From the NCBI RefSeq assembly GCF_014349155.1, contig NZ_JACSIT010000120.1:1-64000 (forward strand): 64,000 nt of DNA. The letters are read 5' to 3'. The notes beneath the pieces are model-generated. The model ran no database searches. It saw nothing but the letters and a program-made list of their open reading frames with translations, and was not told where the DNA came from. Positions 59,888 through 64,000 of this stretch are shown in pieces. A program made the translations under genes and the position numbers. This DNA comes from Neolewinella lacunae. Its GTDB lineage: Bacteria > Bacteroidota > Bacteroidia > Chitinophagales > Saprospiraceae. Position 1 is the stretch's first letter. Each line of letters opens with the position of its first letter.

Positions 59888-60474
59888 CGCTGCACTACAC
59901 CCTCCAATTTTACGACTACTGGCACACGGGCTCCGGCCTTTCTGGTGGCACTTACGCCGATCAGGTAGTCAACAAGACCGCCGCCGGGCTTCCCGTAGTG
60001 CCCGGAAAAACTATTAAGGGCCTGCTGCGGCACGCCGCCGAAGACTTGCTGGAACTCGGCGACGCGGTCATTAACCAGGAAGCTATTGATGCCATTTTCG
60101 GCCAGAGACACGAAAAAAGGCGGGGCGAAGACCAATCAGGAAAAGCTGAGGAGAAAAAACGAACAATCGGCGAATGCTGGTTCAGCAGCGCAGAACTTCC
60201 GGAAAGCACCACTTCTCAAATCACCGACTCACAACGCCCTCAACTTTACGAAATTCTCGCTTCCACCAAGATTGATGAAAAGACGGGTACGGCAAAAGAC
60301 AGTTCCCTTCGCCAAATGGAGGTCACTATTCCGCTTACCCTCACGGGCTATATTTCCGGCGTGCCAAATGATCAGCAAGTAGTCCTCGAACGCTGTCTGC
60401 AGTACGTCAAGCGCCTGGGACAAAACCGCTCGCGGGGGCTGGGCCGCTGTACCTTTAAAATTTATATGCCATGA
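59884..60474 (+). CDS. Csm3-like Cas7 RAMP protein
   Basis: This 196-residue RAMP protein has a Cas7-type ferredoxin fold: GLSGGTYADQVVNKTAAGLPVVPGKTIKGLLRHAAE at the start, STKIDEKTGTAKDSSLRQMEVTIP in the middle and LGQNRSRGLGRCTF as the glycine-rich loop. Asp 131 (K-I-D-E-K-T-G) matches the residue that cuts target RNA in Csm3. It should form part of the crRNA backbone. It is coupled to its neighbours by ATGA overlaps on both sides. Confidence 0.78.
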   Translation: MTLHYTLQFYDYWHTGSGLSGGTYADQVVNKTAAGLPVVPGKTIKGLLRHAAEDLLELGDAVINQEAIDAIFGQRHEKRRGEDQSGKAEEKKRTIGECWFSSAELPESTTSQITDSQRPQLYEILASTKIDEKTGTAKDSSLRQMEVTIPLTLTGYISGVPNDQQVVLERCLQYVKRLGQNRSRGLGRCTFKIYMP

Positions 60475-61952
60475 CCCTACATTTCACCTGTACACTAATG
60501 TCCAAGGTCGTGCTTTCCGCGCGGGCCGCTACCGAAGGTCAGGTTGACTCACTGGATTACCTCCCGGGCGCTAAGTTCATGGGAATCGTTGCGAGGCAGT
60601 ACGAGTCTATGGACGACCCTGCCCGCCACGACCTCTTTCACAATGGCAAGGTGCGCTTCGGTAATGCCTATCCCTTCGCTAAAGGGGTGCGATTTTATCC
60701 AGCCCCACTGGTCTACTTTACCAAAAAGGGAAGTAAGCCCACCGATACCGATGGTGTGATATACCTTGATCATTTGCTTGACGAAACCAAACGAAAGCAA
60801 TTTTCGAAAGATGGAGACCAACTCAAGCAGGTGCGCAGCGGTTACATTGATGCAGGGGGAAAAAAATCCCTGACCATCGAAACCGATTATCAACTAAAAT
60901 CAGCCTACGACGCGGATTTGCGCCGCAGCAAAGACAGCCAGATGTACGGCTATAGCAGCATACCCCGAGGCACGGTCTTTGCATTCAGCGTTGAAGACAC
61001 TACGGGTAAGTACGCGGAGAAGATCAAAAAAGCCCTCGTGGGAGAGCATGGCCTGGGCCGTTCTCGCACCGCAGAATACGGGCGGGTACGCATTGAAGTA
61101 GCGGAAGCCCCGAAGGACACCGTAATGCAGTCAGCAGTAACAAATGTCGCCCTGGTTTACGCCCTCTCCGACCTGTGTTTATATGACAAATTCGGGCAGC
61201 CGAAGCAACCCACGGCGGAAGACTTAGGCTTCAGTGCTGGAGCCAAAATTGATTGGACGCGTACGCAGGTGCGAAGTGGAGAATACCAGAGTTGGAACAC
61301 CATCCGTTGGAACCGAAATACGGACCGCTGGGTCATTGGCAAAGGATCGGTTTTTTGTGTTGAAAACGTGCAAGAAAAGGTATCCAGCCAGCAAAAATGG
61401 GTAGGCAGCTACCACCAGGAGGGCTTCGGCCAGATCTGGATCAATCCGCCGTTCCTCGAAGCTACCAAGGGAGACCACCAGCGGCCAGGTCTTAAAAAGG
61501 TAGAAGACCAGGAAAAAGTAGCTCCGCTCAAAACGACCAACATCGTACCGGAGAATACCAATAAAGGGTTGTTGGATTTACTGAATCGGCGTGCAGCCCT
61601 TGACAACCTGGAGAACACGATTTATCGCCAGGTGAATGCCTTCATCGAAAAGCAAAAAGCAAGTTTTAGTGGCATCAGCTCCAGCCAGTGGGGAACCCTG
61701 CGCAGCTACGCCAGCCACGCCGCGAATAGTACCGCGCTTCATAAACTGATTTTTGACGAAAAAACGGGCTTCTTGCACCGGGGACAGTCGGAAAAAGTCT
61801 GGCGTAAATGCCGCGACGAGTTGCAAAAAGCGGTGTCACAAATTGAAGATAAAACGAAAAACAAGCCCAACGAAAAAGACGACAGGCCTCTCCTCTTCCT
61901 CCAAAAACTGGCCGCCGAAATGGCCAAACGCACCAAAAACCAAGAAGCATGA
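60471..61952 (+). CDS. Csx10-like RAMP protein (type III-D-like)
   Basis: The 493-residue protein has an N-terminal RAMP segment, KVVLSARAATEGQVDSLDYLPGAKFMGIVARQYE, and the glycine loop HGLGRSRTAEYGRVRIEV. It resembles Csx10 (cyan_RAMP_2), the Cas5-like subunit that grips the 5' handle of crRNA in type III-D complexes. The C-terminal third is helical and less conserved. Position between the Csm3-like and double-Cas7 genes fits a III-D operon. A degenerate copy of the dispersed motif lies at 61257. Confidence 0.65.
   Translation: MTLHFTCTLMSKVVLSARAATEGQVDSLDYLPGAKFMGIVARQYESMDDPARHDLFHNGKVRFGNAYPFAKGVRFYPAPLVYFTKKGSKPTDTDGVIYLDHLLDETKRKQFSKDGDQLKQVRSGYIDAGGKKSLTIETDYQLKSAYDADLRRSKDSQMYGYSSIPRGTVFAFSVEDTTGKYAEKIKKALVGEHGLGRSRTAEYGRVRIEVAEAPKDTVMQSAVTNVALVYALSDLCLYDKFGQPKQPTAEDLGFSAGAKIDWTRTQVRSGEYQSWNTIRWNRNTDRWVIGKGSVFCVENVQEKVSSQQKWVGSYHQEGFGQIWINPPFLEATKGDHQRPGLKKVEDQEKVAPLKTTNIVPENTNKGLLDLLNRRAALDNLENTIYRQVNAFIEKQKASFSGISSSQWGTLRSYASHAANSTALHKLIFDEKTGFLHRGQSEKVWRKCRDELQKAVSQIEDKTKNKPNEKDDRPLLFLQKLAAEMAKRTKNQEA
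61257..61272 (+). repeat. Dispersed 18-bp motif, degenerate coding copy 15
   Basis: ACGCGTACGCAGGTGC keeps the CGCG and CGCAGGTGC core inside the csx10-like gene. It may be chance. Confidence 0.35.
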
Positions 61953-63601
61953 CGAACAGTAAAATCTATCTCGCCCGCCTGACGGTGGAAGCAGCCAGCC
62001 CCCTCGGTATCGGCTCCGGACGCCGGGGTATTACCACCGACCGATTGGTTGCGCGCGATGCTTACGGGCTGCCCTACCTGCCGGGGACAGCTCTGGCGGG
62101 CTGCTTACGCAACTCTCTTAGTGGGCAGTTGGAGGATAAGGTGCTCAATGAAGTCTTTGGGTTTCAGGACAACGACGAAGGGATTGGCAGTCGCCTCATC
62201 ATTTCCTCCGGGCACCTGATCGGGCCGGATGGAAAAGTCGTCGGCGAAGACAATGGATTACCCACCTACGAAAACGACTACCTCAAAAGCCTGACTGAAG
62301 GAAGCCTTCCGCAGCGCGACCACGTCCGCATCAACAGCCGGGGTGTGGCAGATGCGAAAGGCCACGGTAAGTTCGATGAGCAACTCGTGCCACGGGGCGT
62401 ACGCTTCGTGTTTGAACTGTGTTTGCACGGTACTGATGATGACGCTGATGTGTGGAAGCAGTTGGTACAGGAATTCTGCCAGCCCATTTTTCGCATTGGT
62501 GGAGGGACTCGGAAGGGTTTCGGGAAGCTGAGTGTAAAAGCCATCAAGCAGTGCATACTGGACCTCAGAAATGCCGAACAATTGTCCGCTTACCTCCAGC
62601 TTACTTCGGCGCTCGACGCTCCCCTACCCTCTGCTTTTACTACTTCCATTGCACCTGCGGACGCGCGCCAAGATGATAAGTGGCTTACCTACGAATTAAG
62701 GCTTACGGCCCGCGACTATTTCCAGTTTGGCAGGGGTATTGGCGGGATATCGGAAAGCGCTAGTGCCGTTAAAGATGGCTGGGTCAGCAAGCTGGCTAAG
62801 CGCGAACCTGTTGTGACCTGGGAAAATGGCAAGCCGAGTCTACTGTCTGGTGATAAAGCCTGTTACTTGCTCCCGGCCACCTCTTTAAAAGGAGCGCTGA
62901 GCCACCGGACGGCCTTTCACTACAACCAATTACGGAAAAACTACGTAGAAGACCAGAAAATCAAGGAAACCAGTGGCCCCGACTACGACAGCATTGTGGA
63001 GGATCTCATGCCGGTTCATAGCACACTGCCCAAGACCCCGGAGGAAATCAAGCGGGAGATTGAGCGATTGATGGAGTTTCAATCGACCATAAACGAGATA
63101 GACGTCGACAAGAGCGCGACCTTCCGGAAATTCACCGAAGAAATTGATAACGCTCAAACCGACGAGGCAAGACCCAACGTCGGCGAAAACAATGACGCCG
63201 TACGCGCCCTGTTCGGCTTCGCCGTGGAGCGGCAAAAAGACGAAAATGGTAAAGACAAAAGCGCCCAGCGCGGCCGGGTACTGATTGACGACGTATTTCT
63301 CGACTCCGACGAGGTGCAAGTCAAAACCTTCAGCCACGTGATGATCGACCGCTTTACCGGCGGGGCCAAGGCGGGAGCGCTGTTCAACGAAGACGTGGCC
63401 AGGACAAAGGAAAAAATCGTCTTCACCATTCAAGTGGAGAAAACGGCTTTTGACGGAGATAACGGCGACCTTATTAAAAATGCCTTCGAAGAGGCGTTGC
63501 TAGATCTATCCCGAGGTCAACTTCCCCTTGGCGGCGGAATAGCAAAAGGCCACGGCGTCTTCTCCGGCGAATTAATCACCCCAGAAACCCAGCAGGTATG
63601 A
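61949..63601 (+). CDS. Fused double Cas7 (Csm3-like) RAMP protein
   Basis: Two Cas7-type domains are fused in 550 residues. The first starts LTVEAASPLGIGSGRRGITTDRLVARDAYGLPYLPGTALAGCLRNSL and has RDHVRINSRGVADAKGHG, where Asn 129 stands at the usual catalytic Asp. The second starts about residue 240 (LRLTARDYFQFGRG..., LLPATSLKGALSHRTAF) and keeps the motif HVMIDRFTGGAKAGALFNED with Asp 467. If active, only the second domain would cut target RNA. Fusion of Cas7 units is a feature of III-D/III-E-like systems. It overlaps both neighbours by ATGA. Confidence 0.78.
   Translation: MTNSKIYLARLTVEAASPLGIGSGRRGITTDRLVARDAYGLPYLPGTALAGCLRNSLSGQLEDKVLNEVFGFQDNDEGIGSRLIISSGHLIGPDGKVVGEDNGLPTYENDYLKSLTEGSLPQRDHVRINSRGVADAKGHGKFDEQLVPRGVRFVFELCLHGTDDDADVWKQLVQEFCQPIFRIGGGTRKGFGKLSVKAIKQCILDLRNAEQLSAYLQLTSALDAPLPSAFTTSIAPADARQDDKWLTYELRLTARDYFQFGRGIGGISESASAVKDGWVSKLAKREPVVTWENGKPSLLSGDKACYLLPATSLKGALSHRTAFHYNQLRKNYVEDQKIKETSGPDYDSIVEDLMPVHSTLPKTPEEIKREIERLMEFQSTINEIDVDKSATFRKFTEEIDNAQTDEARPNVGENNDAVRALFGFAVERQKDENGKDKSAQRGRVLIDDVFLDSDEVQVKTFSHVMIDRFTGGAKAGALFNEDVARTKEKIVFTIQVEKTAFDGDNGDLIKNAFEEALLDLSRGQLPLGGGIAKGHGVFSGELITPETQQV
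62650..62667 (-). repeat. Dispersed 18-bp motif, coding copy 16
   Basis: TGCACCTGCGGACGCGCG lies in the linker between the two Cas7 domains, read as A-P-A-D-A-R, in the same frame as the metacaspase and DUF1573 copies. Confidence 0.65.
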
Positions 63602-64000
63602 GCACCCCAAGCAATTCAAGGCGAATACTAGACCAGATCCCCACCGGTAACCAGTACGAAGGTTACCTCTGGTATTCTGATAAAGACAAACCAGCAGTCT
63701 TCCAGCCCGGAAAAGATTTCACCGATGACTTTTCCCCGACGACGATTCCCTTTATCGTGGAGGGCTGGCTCTACGACCGGGAGAACCAGAAAAGTTACGC
63801 CATCCGCTACCTTGATGGCCAGTATCTACGCACGGAATACGATCTGGCCGCTACGGAAGAAGCGCCCATAGAATACCAGGCGCACGATCTCCAACCCATC
63901 ACCCATTTCAAAGTAGTCGAGCACTGGAGTCCGGAAGAGGACGAGAACTGTGCTGAAATGGAAGTACTGCGCCACGCCTGGACGGCCTTTGCCGGATTTG
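63598..64000 (+). CDS. Type III CRISPR accessory protein (Csx19/TIGR03984-like), partial
   Basis: An ATG overlapping the previous stop (ATGA) opens a frame that is still open at the end of the window, 134 codons so far. The visible part (YEGYLWYSDKDKPAVFQPGKDF...IPFIVEGWLYDRENQKSYAIRYLDGQYLRTEYDL) is a beta-rich domain resembling the TIGR03984/Csx19 proteins of type III-D operons. That match is from memory and position, so it is tentative. The 3' end lies outside the window. Confidence 0.5.
   Translation, partial: MSTPSNSRRILDQIPTGNQYEGYLWYSDKDKPAVFQPGKDFTDDFSPTTIPFIVEGWLYDRENQKSYAIRYLDGQYLRTEYDLAATEEAPIEYQAHDLQPITHFKVVEHWSPEEDENCAEMEVLRHAWTAFAGF

Overview
The window looks like a chromosome segment of a GC-rich Bacteroidota, most likely a Saprospiria (Lewinella-like) bacterium. 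The evidence is two secreted proteins with type IX secretion C-terminal sorting domains, a TonB-dependent receptor next to an ECF sigma factor, the Bacteroidota gene order DUF1573-yajC-ybbR, a DUF5686 outer-membrane protein, and several TAnnTTTG promoter -7 elements. No rRNA, tRNA or CRISPR array was found. Genus-level placement is inference.

Layout. 1-4.1 kb is an AT-rich island: a frameshifted outer-membrane beta-barrel gene and a minus-strand, tightly packed triad of DUF262, HEPN (MAE_28990 type) and putative AbiC genes that looks like a phage-defence cassette. 4.3-7.8 kb is pyruvate carboxylase. 8.2-14.1 kb is a MarR-headed RND efflux operon. 14.4 kb is a MscS channel. 15.5-28.3 kb is a uronic-acid/pectin-type catabolic region: tagaturonate reductase, GH28, two Tat-exported enolase-superfamily enzymes, an ECF sigma factor with a minimal anti-sigma partner, a LacI regulator with two palindromic operators, a TonB receptor and a secreted beta-helix protein. 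28.4-31.3 kb holds poorly known genes (SEC-C, a glycosylase-like protein, ASCH). 31.5-42.4 kb holds a Cys-rich rhodanese with a Crp-type site, a P-loop protein, a secreted WD40-caspase protein, a choice-of-anchor T9SS protein, mnmH and pabB/pabC. 43.1-49.1 kb is a START-domain protein, a DUF1080/Gfo-Idh/TIM-barrel sugar group and an alpha/beta hydrolase. 49.4-56.1 kb is DUF5686, ybbR-yajC-DUF1573, shikimate kinase and a subtilase. 56.6-64 kb is a WYL regulator divergent from a type III (III-D-like) CRISPR effector operon running off the end.

The most striking non-gene signal is an 18-bp motif (about GGCGCGGMCGCAGGTGCA) found about 16 times in both orientations. Most copies are intergenic; several lie in-frame inside unrelated genes. 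It is absent from the AT-rich defence island. Other repeat families are a 69-bp minisatellite, a REP-like hairpin family with 38-bp tandem units, a 27-bp dispersed repeat, and a palindromic element inserted in-frame in a hydrolase gene.

All functional calls come from reading motifs and gene order; no database search was run.
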